Under the pieces are notes generated by a model. It saw only the letters and a program-made list of their open reading frames with translations. It did no database searches and was not told the DNA's origin. A stretch of 64,000 nt of DNA from Dichetophora obliterata (taxonomy: Eukaryota; Arthropoda; Insecta; Diptera; Sciomyzidae): positions 222,123,899 through 222,187,898 of the forward strand of contig OY986435.1 of the NCBI GenBank assembly GCA_963920525.1, given 5' to 3'. Below, in pieces: positions 1 through 10,429 of this stretch. Numbering within the stretch: position 1 is the first letter of the stretch; each line of letters starts with the position of its first letter. Position numbers and translations under genes: made by a program.

Positions 1-987
1 CGAACAGCCAAAAAAATATTTCACAGTCTCCGTACAAACTGTTTTCGGGCGCTCGCCCTCCTCTGTCTTGTGATAGATCGTTTCGATGTTCTTCATTGTC
101 AGCATGGCCGAGAGTGAAATGTCCAGCGACCACTTCATCTTACGTATATTAACACGTTTGGCATTAAAATCCGTGGCCACGCGATTAATGGCCGCATGCA
201 GATCACGGCTTAGGGGGCGCATCATGCCCGAGGGCCCATCATTGTCCATAAAAAAGAAACGTATGCCATGTACACTGATCTCCTTATCTAGCGTTAGCTT
301 GGGTCCCGTCGGATCGGCCATACACTTGAGTAGCAAAGGCAAATCTTTGGCGTAACGTGTCATGGGTGCAATGGTAAAAAAATCACCCCATTTTGGAAAG
401 TCGCTGGTCGGATGATGACCCTTAAAAGAGACTGCATATGGTGTTGGTTTATGGCCCCAAATGCCGCTAAACATGGCGGGTAGGCGCGATGAACCACCAA
501 TGTCGGAGGTGAGACCCAAAATCGAGGCACCACTAGCTAATAAGGCAGCCTCACCACCTGACGAACCACCTGGCGTGCGTTTAAGATCATATGGATTCTT
601 CGTCTGACCAGTCACATTATTATAGGTCTCCCAGAGTAGGCAAAGCTCGGGTGTATTGCTGACAAGCATTATAATGCCGCCGAATTTTTTTATTTGTTCT
701 ACAACGGGTGCATCTGTTCTGGCAATCTGAGGCGTCTTGAAGACCCGTCCAGCCTGGTTTGTTAGACCCTTGACGGCAATGCTTTCCTTAACAGTGACCG
801 GAATACCAAGCAGCGGTGTGTGCTCTTCCATTTCCTCAATGCTGTTGATGCCCATCGCAATGACCCGATCGACTTCACGCGCTTCCTCGAGGGCCTCTTC
901 AAAACGATCTTGTACGATCGCATTGATCAGCGGATTAACCTGCTTGCATCGCTCGATGTAGGCCTCGACTACTTCTTCACTTTTGAT
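1..987 (-). CDS. Fatty-acid amide hydrolase 2-like amidase, internal exon (partial)
   Basis: Amidase-signature serine hydrolase, likely acting on fatty-acid amides or esters at membranes. Read on the minus strand from 987, 329 codons run open to the window edge with no stop. The Ser-cisSer-Lys triad is visible: Lys at exon residue 67 (GIPVTVKES), cis-Ser at 142 (PGGSSGGEAA) and nucleophile Ser at 166 (SDIGGSSRLP). The 75- and 24-residue spacings equal those of mammalian FAAH. The exon begins ATC AAA AGT GAA just after an acceptor (ttgcttacag, 988-997), matching the family's usual xKSEEVVEAYIERC segment, so one or more upstream exons are expected to the right and the C-terminus lies beyond position 1. 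No upstream exon was recognised. No frameshift or missing residue is seen, so this is judged a functional host gene. The exact paralogue and substrate cannot be told. Confidence 0.93.
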   Translation of the reverse strand, partial: MKSEEVVEAYIERCKQVNPLINAIVQDRFEEALEEAREVDRVIAMGINSIEEMEEHTPLLGIPVTVKESIAVKGLTNQAGRVFKTPQIARTDAPVVEQIKKFGGIIMLVSNTPELCLLWETYNNVTGQTKNPYDLKRTPGGSSGGEAALLASGASILGLTSDIGGSSRLPAMFSGIWGHKPTPYAVSFKGHHPTSDFPKWGDFFTIAPMTRYAKDLPLLLKCMADPTGPKLTLDKEISVHGIRFFFMDNDGPSGMMRPLSRDLHAAINRVATDFNAKRVNIRKMKWSLDISLSAMLTMKNIETIYHKTEEGERPKTVCTETVKYFFGCS

Positions 988-1369
988 CTGTAAGCAAAAC
1001 AAAAAATGGAACATATTTAGACATTATTTTTTTAAGATAAAAGTAAAGAATAGAAAAGTATTTTCGAAACAAAAATAATATAAAATATGAAGTAGGTGTG
1101 ATTTTAAACATGAAGTGAAGACGCACACTGATGAGTCCCAAACAAAATTTGGTCATCATAAATATCAATCAATTTAGTATTTTCGCAAAGGTAATAGTTC
1201 TATTCAAAATAAAAACAAAAGATTTATTTAACTGCTTTCTTTTCATGGAAGATCAGATCATTTGTGAAAAAAAAACGCTTCAGATCAATTTTTCCGACTT
1301 TTTATCTGGCAGATAAGCTTTGCGAAAAGCACAAATTGCATTATGAAAGTTGCCCTACAATTTATTATT
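988..1369. other. Intron sequence next to the amidase exon
   Basis: Starts with the minus-strand acceptor of the amidase exon, then AT-rich DNA with no coding signal seen up to SINE copy 1. Confidence 0.6.
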
Positions 1370-1760
1370 TTTTTTTTTTAAAAAAAAAGATCAAAGAACC
1401 AAGGCATGCGCCTTATACAAACAAGGTTTGGTCTTTGACCTGAAAGGAAAGCGATAGATTATTTAGAGGAATTGATTGGAACCATACGTGAATTATTGAT
1501 TAGGCGAAACAACCGTGAAAGACAGTTTCAATTGCTTTTAACCGAGGCTAGTGTTATGCCTTAACCTCGGCAAACATTTCCATCCCTTAGTTTTTCCTGG
1601 CCTTTAATTTCACATTTTCCACAATTTAGTTGTGGATGTTCAGTTTTACATAATTCTTAAATGTAGCAAAGAACAAAGAAAGTGAAAAGAACCATGCCCG
1701 AACCAGGGACCTCTGGGGGTTGATAGTCTACCGCACTCTTCACTAGACTACAAAGGCCGA
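1370..1760 (-). mobile_element. tRNA-derived SINE, copy 1 (B box deleted)
   Basis: One of four related about 395-bp copies (others near 39.4, 51.2 and 61.0 kb). On the minus strand it starts with the tRNA-like head (TCGGCCTTTGTAGTCTAGTG, pol III A-box-like), continues through a tRNA-unrelated body that includes GTTATGCCTTAACCTCGG, and ends GATCTTTT followed by a T/A-rich tail. Relative to the other copies, about 12 bases covering the B box (GGTTCGAATCC) are missing near 1700, so this copy probably lacks an internal promoter. Confidence 0.85.
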
Positions 1761-2027
1761 CTATCAAGGCCGACCGATTTGATTGTTTATGGAGTCTCGG
1801 ATAGTTCTAGTAGCGAAGATTCCGCTGAAGAATTAAAAACAAACATGTTTTCTTGTTAGCAATACTAATGCCACCAAACTTTTTAAATGGCAAATAATGC
1901 TATTGCATATTTTAACAGTCCCAGCACCATCTAGCCGTCAATAACGGCAAAGTGTTGCCTACTTTACAAGTTGCGCCTCAACATTTAAAAACATAGAATT
2001 GAATTAATAGAAATGATCCAGCTCACT

Positions 2028-2600
2028 TCGGTTAGGTTAGGTTAGTGTGGTTGTCTCAACCGGAGGAACACTTAGGCCAATAAGGACTATTGTGATACCA
2101 AGGGTTAATTTTCCTTTCTCTATTTAAACTAGTTTGAGCTAATTACTAAACCTAGGATTCGGTATACCCCAGATTCCGAGAATTCGTCAAGGTCATTGAA
2201 AAACCTGCGCCGGGCAAGTGCAGAGGAAATGTACTGTAGATTCTTCCTCTTCCCCATCTCTTAAGTTTCTGCAGAAGTCGTTGTGGGGAATGTTCAATCT
2301 CTGAGCGTGTCTGCCAATCAGGCAGTGCCCAGAAAGGATCTATTCCATAGTACTGATGTGGTCTCCACTGAGAGAAGTGAGTTCTTTTGAACGCTTAAGG
2401 GTAATTTTGGGCCAGATTTGCAGCGTTATATTACACGTGTTACCTGCTGACCTGCTGAAGGAGTTTGCATGTAGTGAGATGAATACGAAGGCTTGCCTTA
2501 TCTGTAGATAATTTATTGGTAGTAGCTGTACGAGCGAGTTCATCTGCTTTGCAGTTGCCTAGAAAATCATTATGTCTGGGAGTCCAGCATAGAAAGATAC
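2028..2600 (-). pseudogene. 3' end of an RNase H-bearing LINE, decayed
   Basis: In several minus-strand frames one reads fragments typical of the C-terminal end of LINE ORF2 with RNase H: a GHNDFLGNCKADELAR-like stretch near 2570-2530, then LSGHCLIGRHAQRLNIPHND, then a Cys-rich end (VHFLCTCPA). Stops and frame changes separate them. The element ends at its 3' side with a short run of the pentamer complementary to GGTTA (2028-2046). The reverse transcriptase part is absent, so it is 5'-truncated. Clade (I, LOA or R1) is not settled. Confidence 0.6.
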
Positions 2601-2715
2601 TGATGTAGTACTGATGTGGTCTCTACTGAGAGAAGTGAGTTCTTTTAAACGCTTAAGGGTAAGTTTGGGCCAGATTTGCCGCGTTATATAACACGTGTTA
2701 CCTGCTGATTGACGT
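2601..2715 (-). repeat. Duplicated LINE segment
   Basis: About 105 bases (TACTGATGTGGTCTCTACTG onward) repeat 2347-2450 of the adjoining LINE fragment in the same orientation with scattered differences. This is a local duplication or a second truncated insertion. Confidence 0.7.
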
Positions 2716-3809
2716 GTTGTTGGTTATATTGCGATAAATATTGCTGGAAGTTCACAGGCGCGTAGCCCGAAAAAACTTTCGGGGATTTTTAATTTTTTTT
2801 TTTTTTGTACTTAGACTTATACAAATTCTTTTTACATAAAATAATCTTTATATCATAATGTCTAGTTTTCTTTTATTTCGAGCTAGTGAATTTAAAATGT
2901 ATTCCGTGGTCACTTCCATGTCGTTGTGAACATTAAGAAAAGCTAACCCATTGAGCCTTTCTTCTCAAGTTTAACTTCTCATGCATGTTTTGAGTCTTCG
3001 AGGCGACGAAAACGTGCGTTTGTTTAAAGCGATTGAAACCAGTAACGTTGCACCAATCATCAGGAAGCTGTTTATTGGTGAATATATCATTGCATCGCAA
3101 AAATTAAAAGATTCGATAAACGTTACAGGTCTATTTTTCTGATTCAAGCAGTGCCTTTAATACTAATGCAAGTTTTTTCATAAAAAAATTTTAAAAATGT
3201 TCATGCAATTTTTTTAACTATAATTTGTAATAAAAAAATTTGCTTGAAACAAATTTCGCCAAAGTTGGAACAAATGGTTTTCAATATATCGCCCATTTTA
3301 CATTGAAGTGTGATATCGGTTGCACTGATCATCCCCGGCTTGGCTAAAATTTTGTTCTTATATTGGTTTATTGTTAAAAAAACCAAATCCGGAGTTTAAG
3401 ATATCAATAATTTTTTTCGCTGGCCCACAAAAAAGGGTATATTTTGCGACTACGTAGCTCAGTCAATTAAAATGCGATTTTCGTAAATAGAGTAGCATCG
3501 GAAAGGTTATTTTGTCTACATTAATGTTTTTCTTAATAGTTCAAGGAATTTTCTTCTGTTATGTGTATTTCCTAAGGAATGAATCAATCACAAAAAAAAA
3601 AGACTCAATAAAATTTTCTTTACTTTACTAAGGGAAAAATATAAAACTTTTGCAAAAATTGTAGTAAGTTCTTAATTTTAATATCTATATAATTATTTTT
3701 TATTTTAATTATTTTTAATTTTTTTTACGTTTCATTACCTTTCCAACGATATGAAATTAACGTTAAACGTAAAGTGTTAATGAATTTTCACTAGCGTTCA
3801 TATTTATTG
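2716..3809. other. AT-rich DNA without recognised features
   Basis: Long A and T runs, and only short ORFs without recognisable protein character. A tRNA A-box-like stretch near 3460 lacks a B box. Confidence 0.5.
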
Positions 3810-3813
3810 TTAA

Positions 3814-4425
3814 GGGGAGGTTTTAGTAGAAACGTAACGTAATTTCAGGATTTTTTTTTTTTGAGAAAACGTAAATCTTTTTTGAAAACATCTTTTGTGA
3901 CATTTATAAGTGTATATTTCAAGAACTTTAAACAATTTTTTCGATGAAAAATAATTCAAAATGGAGGCTGAATGCCCTGCCAAGTGATCTGAAACGAAAA
4001 ACCAAACAAATTATTAACCGAGATGAAATTTAGGGGGCCTGTACATTTACGATTTTAAGAAAACCCGTTTTTAAAAAAATGGCGGAACTTTGAAAAAACC
4101 CTATTTTTCCTCCTTTTCCTTTTGCTGCAACGTTAAAAAATAATGATAATAAATTCTTTTAAAAAAACGCTTCCTGAAGGCCCCCTTAATTGAATAAGCT
4201 TTAATTTCAGCGAAATCGTGTACAGAGCGGAAAAAAGGTGTTTAAAGAAAAACATTTATACCTGTTTTTCGGCCGACGCACTCTCTCGCCTAATACGCTG
4301 ACTCGTAACATATATTAGATAGGGAAATACCCTTTTGACTACATCTTTTCAAGATCCTAAGGATGAAAATGAAGTAAAAAAAACAAAAACAACAATTTTC
4401 CGTCAATTTCTACTAGAACCTCCCC
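3814..4425. mobile_element. TTAA-flanked MITE (612 bp)
   Basis: Ends are GGGGAGGTTTTAGTAGAAA (left) and, on the other strand, GGGGAGGTTCTAGTAGAAA (right), one mismatch in 19. Both ends abut TTAA (3810-3813 and 4426-4429), the target duplication expected for piggyBac or Kolobok elements. There is no transposase inside. Ends starting GGGG rather than CCC argue for Kolobok-like rather than piggyBac, but this is inference. Confidence 0.85.
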
Positions 4426-4439
4426 TTAAACGACTATAA

Positions 4440-4600
4440 TACATAGAAACTTAAGAATTTTTTTACATAAATAATATAAATACAATATTCCAAAGTACAT
4501 TTTTTTAAATGCATTTTCTTCTCGCTAGGCAGCATAGCAAAAAGTCGTAAAGCCAAATTATCGGAATCAACCAATCAAAGTGCATTTTAATAAGGTTACT
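4440..4600. repeat. Dispersed repeat shared with 11440-11631
   Basis: The block AATGCATTTTCTTCTCGCTA, with similar DNA on both sides, occurs near 4510 and again near 11527 in the same orientation. It is the same interspersed repeat, of unknown class. Confidence 0.65.
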
Positions 4601-4974
4601 TGCCGCTACAATCAAAAACTACTATCATAAAGTTTGGTTACAATTTTCCCCGCTACGGGGATCAAAAGGGCTAAAAATGACAATTTTTTTTAAAAAGTAG
4701 CGCAAAATTTTTCCTATCGAGCCAAACTTAAGAATTTTAGTAAAGGTTTTAGCTACAAGTACCCTTATTAATATCCATTTCGATTTTGTGGCTGAAAAGG
4801 ACTACTTCTTTTTATTTTTTCCAATGAGCAATGTCATTTAAAGATCCTTGTTGTGAGCATAAGCACACAACGGCAGCTTTGTTAAGCTGAGAGTTGCTCC
4901 AGGTGCTCTTCAAAATTCGTGCATTTCGGGGGAAGGGGAGGTTTAACCCCCAAAACTCCTTGCGTACACACCTG

Positions 4975-5205
4975 CAAGTTCAAGTAGTAATTTGGCGGCA
5001 TGAAGTAACCCCCACGAAATAACCCACAAAATTAGTACAGAGAGCAACAACGACGTTTTTTGGGGGGTTATTTCTCTTTTTTGGGGTATTATTTCTTTTT
5101 TGTAATTCGGGGAATAATTCATATGAAATAATCCCCCAAAAAATCATTATGAAACAAAGTCCCAAAATATTTTTTGGGATATTATTTCATTTTCTAATTT
5201 ATGAC
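4975..5205. repeat. Palindromic GAAATAA/TTATTTC repeat
   Basis: Contains repeated TTATTTC and GAAATAA units, including CATATGAAATAATCCCCCAA and its approximate complement. The same type of sequence returns at 49170-49390 and at the right window edge. It ends where the RTE-like LINE begins. Confidence 0.55.
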
Positions 5206-5462
5206 GAATTTAATTGGGCAGGTGCTTTTATCCAACTGACTGATGTCTTGGAAAGATACAAAGCTGATATCACTGCTATCCAAGAAATGCGATGGAAGGG
5301 AAAGGGTTGCATTCGGCATGCACCCTGTAATATCTACTACAGCGGCCATGCGGAGAAGCACGAGTTTGGATGCGGATTTGTAGTTGGCAAGAGACAGAAG
5401 AAAAAGACGATGAGACCAAAGAAATTTTCTACGAGCGCTGACCCCGTCACTGCGTAAAAATC

Positions 5463-6860
5463 GTGCTTGGTGACTTTAACGCTAAGGTGGGCAAGGAAAA
5501 TATATTTGGTCCAACAGTCGAAAAGTTTAGCCTCCACGACAACACCTCCGATAACGGAATGAGGCTGATTGACTTCGCCGCAGCACGAAACATGCGTGCG
5601 GCTGCTGAAGAGGTGATTGGCTACCACCGCCCTCTCCAAAACCAGTGGTACGACCAGGAGCGTCGCGACGCCACTGCAGAGAAAGACGCCGCCTACAAAG
5701 CCACCCTGCAGTCGGTTGTAACGCGCGCTGCTAAGGAGCGATACAAAGAAAAGAGGAGGGAAGAGAGACGTATTTTCAGGCGGAAAAAAGAGAATCAGAA
5801 AAGCGCGAGTAGGAGAAGATTGAGATGTATGGAGACAGGAATGAGGCCCGAACATTTTTCAAAAAAAACAAGACGCCTTGCCGATGGTTTTAAAACCGGG
5901 GCCTCTTCCTGCAAGGATGAAAACGGGAATCTAGTGATGGATGTCCAGAGTACACTGATGTTATGGAGGGAACACTTCTCTAAGCTTCTAAATGGCGACG
6001 CTGATAACAATCCCGCCAATAGAGATGATATTCCGGAAACCCCAATTACGGATGACAGCGTCGAGGTTCCGCTGCCCGACTATTATGAAGTTCTGACAGC
6101 TATAACTCGGCTTAAAAATAACAAAGCCGCGGGAGCTGATGGCTTACCTGCTGAACTGTTTAAGAACGCAGGCGAAGCTCTACTTAAATGCATTCACGAG
6201 CTTCTATGCAGAATATGGTCGGAAGAATGCATTCCGAACGATTGGAATCTCAGTGTGCTCTGGCCAATCCACAAGAAAGGCGATCCCACTAGCTGTGCCA
6301 ATTACCGTGAGGTAAGCCTTCTTAATATCGCATATAAGGTCCTGTCGAGCGTTTTATGTGAAAGATTGAAGCCCATTGTAAACGAACTGATCGGACCTTA
6401 TCAGTGTGGCTTCAGACCTGGAAAGTCCACCATCGACCAGATTTTCACGCTACGACAAATCTTGGAGAAGACTCAAGAAAAACAAGTCGACACCCACCAT
6501 CTTTTTGTCGACTACAAAGCCGCCTTCGACAGCCCAATAAGGAAGCACCTGTACTCCACCATGTTTGAATTTGGTATTCCTGCAAAACTAATACGACTTT
6601 GCAGGATGACACTGAGCAACACCAGCAGCGCAGTTAAAATTGGGAAGGACCTCTCCCCACCATTTGTTACCAAAAGAGGTTTCAGACAAGGTGATTCCTT
6701 ATCGTGCGACTTTTTCAAGTTAATGATGGAAAAGATCATCCGAGCTGCTGATCTGAGACGTAGTGGCACAATATTCTACAAGAGTGTTATGCTGCTTGCG
6801 TATGCTGATGACATCGATATCATTGGCCATAATACGCGCGAAGGCACTGAATGTAGATAA
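5463..6860 (+). pseudogene. LINE endonuclease remnant plus reverse transcriptase
   Basis: Open for 465 codons in one frame. It starts within an endonuclease segment (VLGDFNAKVGKE, the catalytic Asp-Asn pair), jumps after FAAARNM straight into the linker, so the C-terminal endonuclease half with the Ser-Asp-His motif is gone. The palm of reverse transcriptase follows: LKNNKAAGADGLPAELFK, FVDYKAAFD with its first catalytic Asp, RQGDSLSCDFF, and LLAYADDIDIIG with the catalytic Asp pair. It ends in a premature stop soon after YADD. The retrotransposition protein cannot be functional because the endonuclease is broken. Confidence 0.8.
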
Positions 6861-7413
6861 GACGAAATACTTGGTGTCAACAAACAAACAGTCCCAACGT
6901 CTTCGAACCCACAATACAGCTGACAATACCTGCTTTGAGGTTGTGAAGAACTTCGTTTATCTTAGATCCAGCATAAACTCAACCAACGAAATCAGCATTG
7001 AGATCAAACAAAGAATAACTCTTGCTAACAGGAGTTACTTTGGGCTCAGTAGGCAATTGAGAAGCAGAGCCCTCTCTCGACGAACGAAAATCACGCTCTA
7101 TAAATCTCTCATCATGCCCGTTATACTTTATGCATCACAAACCTGGACGCTGAGCAGTTCAGATGAAAAAACTTTAGGAGCATTCGAGAGAAAGATTCTT
7201 CGTAAGATCTACGGACCAATCTGCGTCAATGGCGAATACCGAATACGGTGGAATGATGAACTGTATGCTGACATCGACATAGTCAAGCGCATTAAAATCG
7301 AGCGGCTTCGCTGGCTAGGTCATGTTCAGCGCATGAAAGACGATACTCCAGTGAAGAAAACATTCGAACACGCAGAAGAGGACGACCGCATCTTCGTTAG
7401 AAAGACCAAGTAG
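6763..7413 (+). pseudogene. Reverse transcriptase thumb/C-terminal part of the RTE-like LINE
   Basis: A different frame from the upstream ORF, picking up at NVDKTKYLVSTNKQSQ and continuing through CFEVVKNFVYL, TLYKSLIMPVILYASQTW and the ERLRWLGHVQRM end typical of this family. The real homology begins near 6850. The first part overlaps the upstream frame. A deletion with frame change separates it from YADD. Confidence 0.75.
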
Positions 7414-7545
7414 AGGACAACCTGACGAAGCTTGGAATTTCCAACTGGCGCCAGCAAGCGAAAGACAGAAATGGCTGGCGCAAACTCTTATATGAGGCCA
7501 AGACCGACATACGGTTGTAGCGCCAACTAAGTAAGTAAGTAAGTA

Positions 7546-7860
7546 ATTGACCACTTCAATTCACCAGGAATGGAATTGAAAAAAATGTAAATTCCATTAA
7601 TTCCTGTAATGGAGTTGGCAATTCTTTTCAAATTCTATTCTAAGGAATCGATGTGTTCAATTACCAATTACAATTCCTTTAATATAATTGACGATTTTTT
7701 TCCAATTCCATTCCTGAAGAATTCAGATGTTCAATTACCAATTACAGTTCCTGTAATGGAATTGACCATTTTTTCCAATTCCAATTAATGTAATGAAATT
7801 GGCGTTTTTCCAATTACATTACTGAGAAATTGAGAAAACCATTTACGAAATCCTAATTCC
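7546..7860. repeat. GGAATTG/CAATTCC short-motif array
   Basis: About 300 bases made mostly of GGAATTG, CCAATTCC and CAATTACC-type words in both orientations at irregular spacing, starting directly after the LINE tail. It has self-complementary character and no coding. Confidence 0.65.
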
Positions 7861-8882
7861 AAGCATTTATGAAGACTACAGAGTATGAAGTTTTTTGTAT
7901 CATTTTCACAATACTGAATGAATTACCTGTCTATACACATTTTTTTTTATGAAATTCCAAAATGTAAAAGCTGTGATCCTAAAATCGAAAAAGCGCACTG
8001 TGCGTCGCTTTCGTTTACCTTTCCCGTAAACAGAAAATCACTGAAAAAAACACTGTTTAATAATTTATGGTGGTTTATTCATCATTCATCATATTCATCA
8101 AAGTGCTTCAAATTTAACACGTTTGGTTAAAAAATTCTTTAACCGCAATTTTTAATTTTAATTGTTGAAAGGTACTCGCGATTATATAATTTCGAATATC
8201 TTAAAAGTTTCGTCGCAAGCGACGTAAGCTTTAATGTGAAAGACATTAATATTCATTGAGTTAATAATTTTAGTCCAAAGTCCTCCAGCTTATTATAAAT
8301 ATATAACTATTCAGAATCTTAGAAAATCTTATTGAGAGCAATAGCAGTGAAACTTCAGATATTGTAAGCGAAAGTAGTGCTTTTGTTTTCTGTTCTGATT
8401 AGTAAGGCATAAAAAGTCAGTTATTGGAAGTAGTGACGTTGAATCTATGGCTCATAAGCAACGTGAAAAAAATTTCCTTGAACTTAAAGTATTGCGTCAA
8501 TTGCAATGCATTTACGAGCATCAATCATTTGAAGTGAAAACTACTCGTTGAACTTAATAATGAATTTATAGTAATTTAAATATATCATTAAAGTTAATTA
8601 ATATAATTTTCTTTTTATACATGTAACTAGTTGTAGTTTCCTGTTATTGATTGTAATATCTAGGAAATTCGATTCCGGTAGATTTTCACATTCGATGCTT
8701 GTGGTTTTAATAATAAACAGCAAGGATTTTAATGATTCTTATATGTTAAAATCGCTCTATTCTTCGCTCGTTAGACTTCACCCAAACATCATTCTTACAC
8801 AAGGAAAAAATGAAAAAATTGCAAGGAAAATATACAAAATGTATGGTATCCGACTTAATTGAAACCTACCTCAGTCGCCCCC
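7861..8882. other. AT-rich DNA without recognised features
   Basis: Small open frames here (for example 8647-8862) have no recognisable motif. No repeat ends were found. Confidence 0.45.
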
Positions 8883-8891
8883 ATATAAAAC

Positions 8892-9067
8892 CAAGAATGA
8901 TAGAAACAAGATGACGACATTGACGTCACTGGAGCCAATCGAATGTTGCCATCTCTATGTTTCTCCTTATTAGTCATCTCTTTTTAGCCAATAGGAACAG
9001 TTGGCTCCAATTACGTCATCTAGCGGTAAAACATGCGGAAGTCGTAATCTTGTTTCTATCATTCTTG
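8892..9067. mobile_element. 176-bp MITE with 9-bp target duplication
   Basis: Inverted ends CAAGAATGATAGAAACAAGA (left) and the same 20 bases on the minus strand at the right, one extra mismatch further in. It is flanked on both sides by ATATAAAAC (8883-8891 and 9068-9076). A 9-bp duplication suggests a Mutator-like parent. An 8-bp (hAT) reading is also possible. Confidence 0.88.
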
Positions 9068-9159
9068 ATATAAAACTGGATGCGCTCTGATTGACTTGAG
9101 TAGTCTACAAAGTAGAAGAATAGCATATTCAATCATATTTGTTAGAGATATTGGCCATT

Positions 9160-9281
9160 ATCATAGTCAAAATAAAAGTCGACTCTAAATTTTGTACAAG
9201 CTTTTTGACCACATATTGTATTAAAAAACTGTCAAAAATGCTTATACTAAATTTAGAGTCGACTTTTATTTTGACTATGAT
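9160..9281. repeat. Perfect 33-bp inverted repeat (hairpin)
   Basis: The 33 bases at 9160-9192 (ATCATAGTCAAAATAAAAGT...) occur perfectly inverted at 9249-9281 with a 56-base loop. Could be a tiny MITE or a structured RNA. No clear target duplication. Confidence 0.85.
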
Positions 9282-9289
9282 ATTTTTTT

Positions 9290-10000
9290 TATTGCCTGTT
9301 GCATTTTATTGATTTTGGCCATTGTCCACAAATAAATAAAATGCCAGGAACTACTAGAAATGCTTGAAATCCATATACGTACCTGCAAGATCCCTCTGTA
9401 GTCAGTTCATTTCCATGAAACGTACTATAGCACCACTTATGGATATAAATATTCCTTATCACGTAGTACTAGAGAAGTAAAAAAGTCCTCTCCTCTATCG
9501 ATATATTTACATCCTCTTCTCGGGAAATTTTTTAAAGCAAACTCCCCGCTAGGAAAAAATTTGTCATGAAATTGCAATGCAGAGCTGTAGGCGGGGTGTG
9601 ACAAAATCTTGTTGGTTTTTTTCAGAACGATAGTTTCTTTTCAGTTTCTTTTCATTGTTCAAACAGCAGTTTGATTTAATTTGTCTGCGTTACAACATCG
9701 TGTTTTCTAACAGGAAGTTTTGCAGTGAAGTAGTGTATTTAAAAAAATTACTAACAGGCAACGGACGTTTTTTTATCAATCTCTTTAATGCCCTAAAGAC
9801 GGGACAATTCCTTTGTCATGTGCTAATTTTTACCTAATTTTGATTCTTTTGACTTATTTTTATGTGATATGATTAGTTTTGCGACATCCGGCTTAGTGAT
9901 GCGATATGGCATCATCGCCCTTATTGGGTTAAGACAATACATATCAAAGAAATAAAAAATGTTTTTTTTTCATGAATTAAGATTGTGAGCTTTAGATCAA
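9290..10000. other. No recognised features
   Basis: Mixed AT-rich DNA. The frame at 9655-9837 has no recognisable protein character. Confidence 0.4.
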
Positions 10001-10004
10001 GTAA

Positions 10005-10290
10005 GCTTTCAAGAAGGCAACAACAACAACAACAACTCTGTATAGAGTCAATCACTTAGCTGACTAGACAGTCTGTTTCGGAAATCGCTACATTTTCCTC
10101 TTCAGTAGTCTTTGAGTGATTAAGCTGTGATCAACTCACTGTTTAAACTAGCATATGAATGTGCAGATTTTGGAATTCATTCTTATGAATTGTATGGCTG
10201 CTAATCATATGACATTTCAAAGCATAGATCACCGTCATCAACTCTATCAAGGTTTGCCATCTGTTCTATTTGCTTCTTCATTTATTTCAA
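10005..10290 (+). repeat. Dispersed repeat R, uninterrupted copy
   Basis: Contains a (CAA)n run, CTGTATAGAGTCAATCACTT, then CTGTTTCGGAAATCG and GATCAACTCACTG. The same sequence is found split at 25475-25563, 29120-29186 and 31672-31850, which makes this copy the empty-site reference for insertions X and Y. Confidence 0.8.
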
Positions 10291-10429
10291 TATTCATTGG
10301 TGTTCGATAGTTTGTCGAAATGCACCATAGAAATGAAACGAGTTTTTGCTTCGGCAGAAGCTAGTGTTCTAACTGAAAGGTGGCTATTTTCACAACCAAA
10401 TGTTTTTTTTTCGTTTGTTTTGTTTTGGA

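Larger units (their letters stand above)
5200..7545 (+). mobile_element. RTE-like LINE, 5'-truncated with internal deletions
   Basis: Non-LTR retrotransposon. Endonuclease-like coding starts abruptly near 5205 (TDVLERYKADITAIQEMRWK), reverse transcriptase follows, and the insertion ends in a short tetranucleotide tail (GTAAGTAAGTAAGTAA, 7528-7545), typical of RTE elements. Compared with complete relatives, the endonuclease has lost its middle and its C-terminal part, and a further deletion lies after the YADD motif near 6830-6850. Assignment to the RTE/BovB group rests on the AGADGLPAELFK, LLNIAYKVLSSVLCERLKP and GPYQCGFRPGKSTIDQIF motifs. Confidence 0.8.

Noticed and set aside
3446..3500. 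Possible tRNA gene at TACGTAGCTCAGTC
   Set aside because: A-box-like only; no B box or cloverleaf follows.
5337..5855. 172-codon minus-strand ORF
   Set aside because: Shadow of the RTE-like LINE coding on the plus strand.
8647..8862. 71-codon ORF
   Set aside because: No motif, no repeat context and AT-driven composition; not enough to call a gene.
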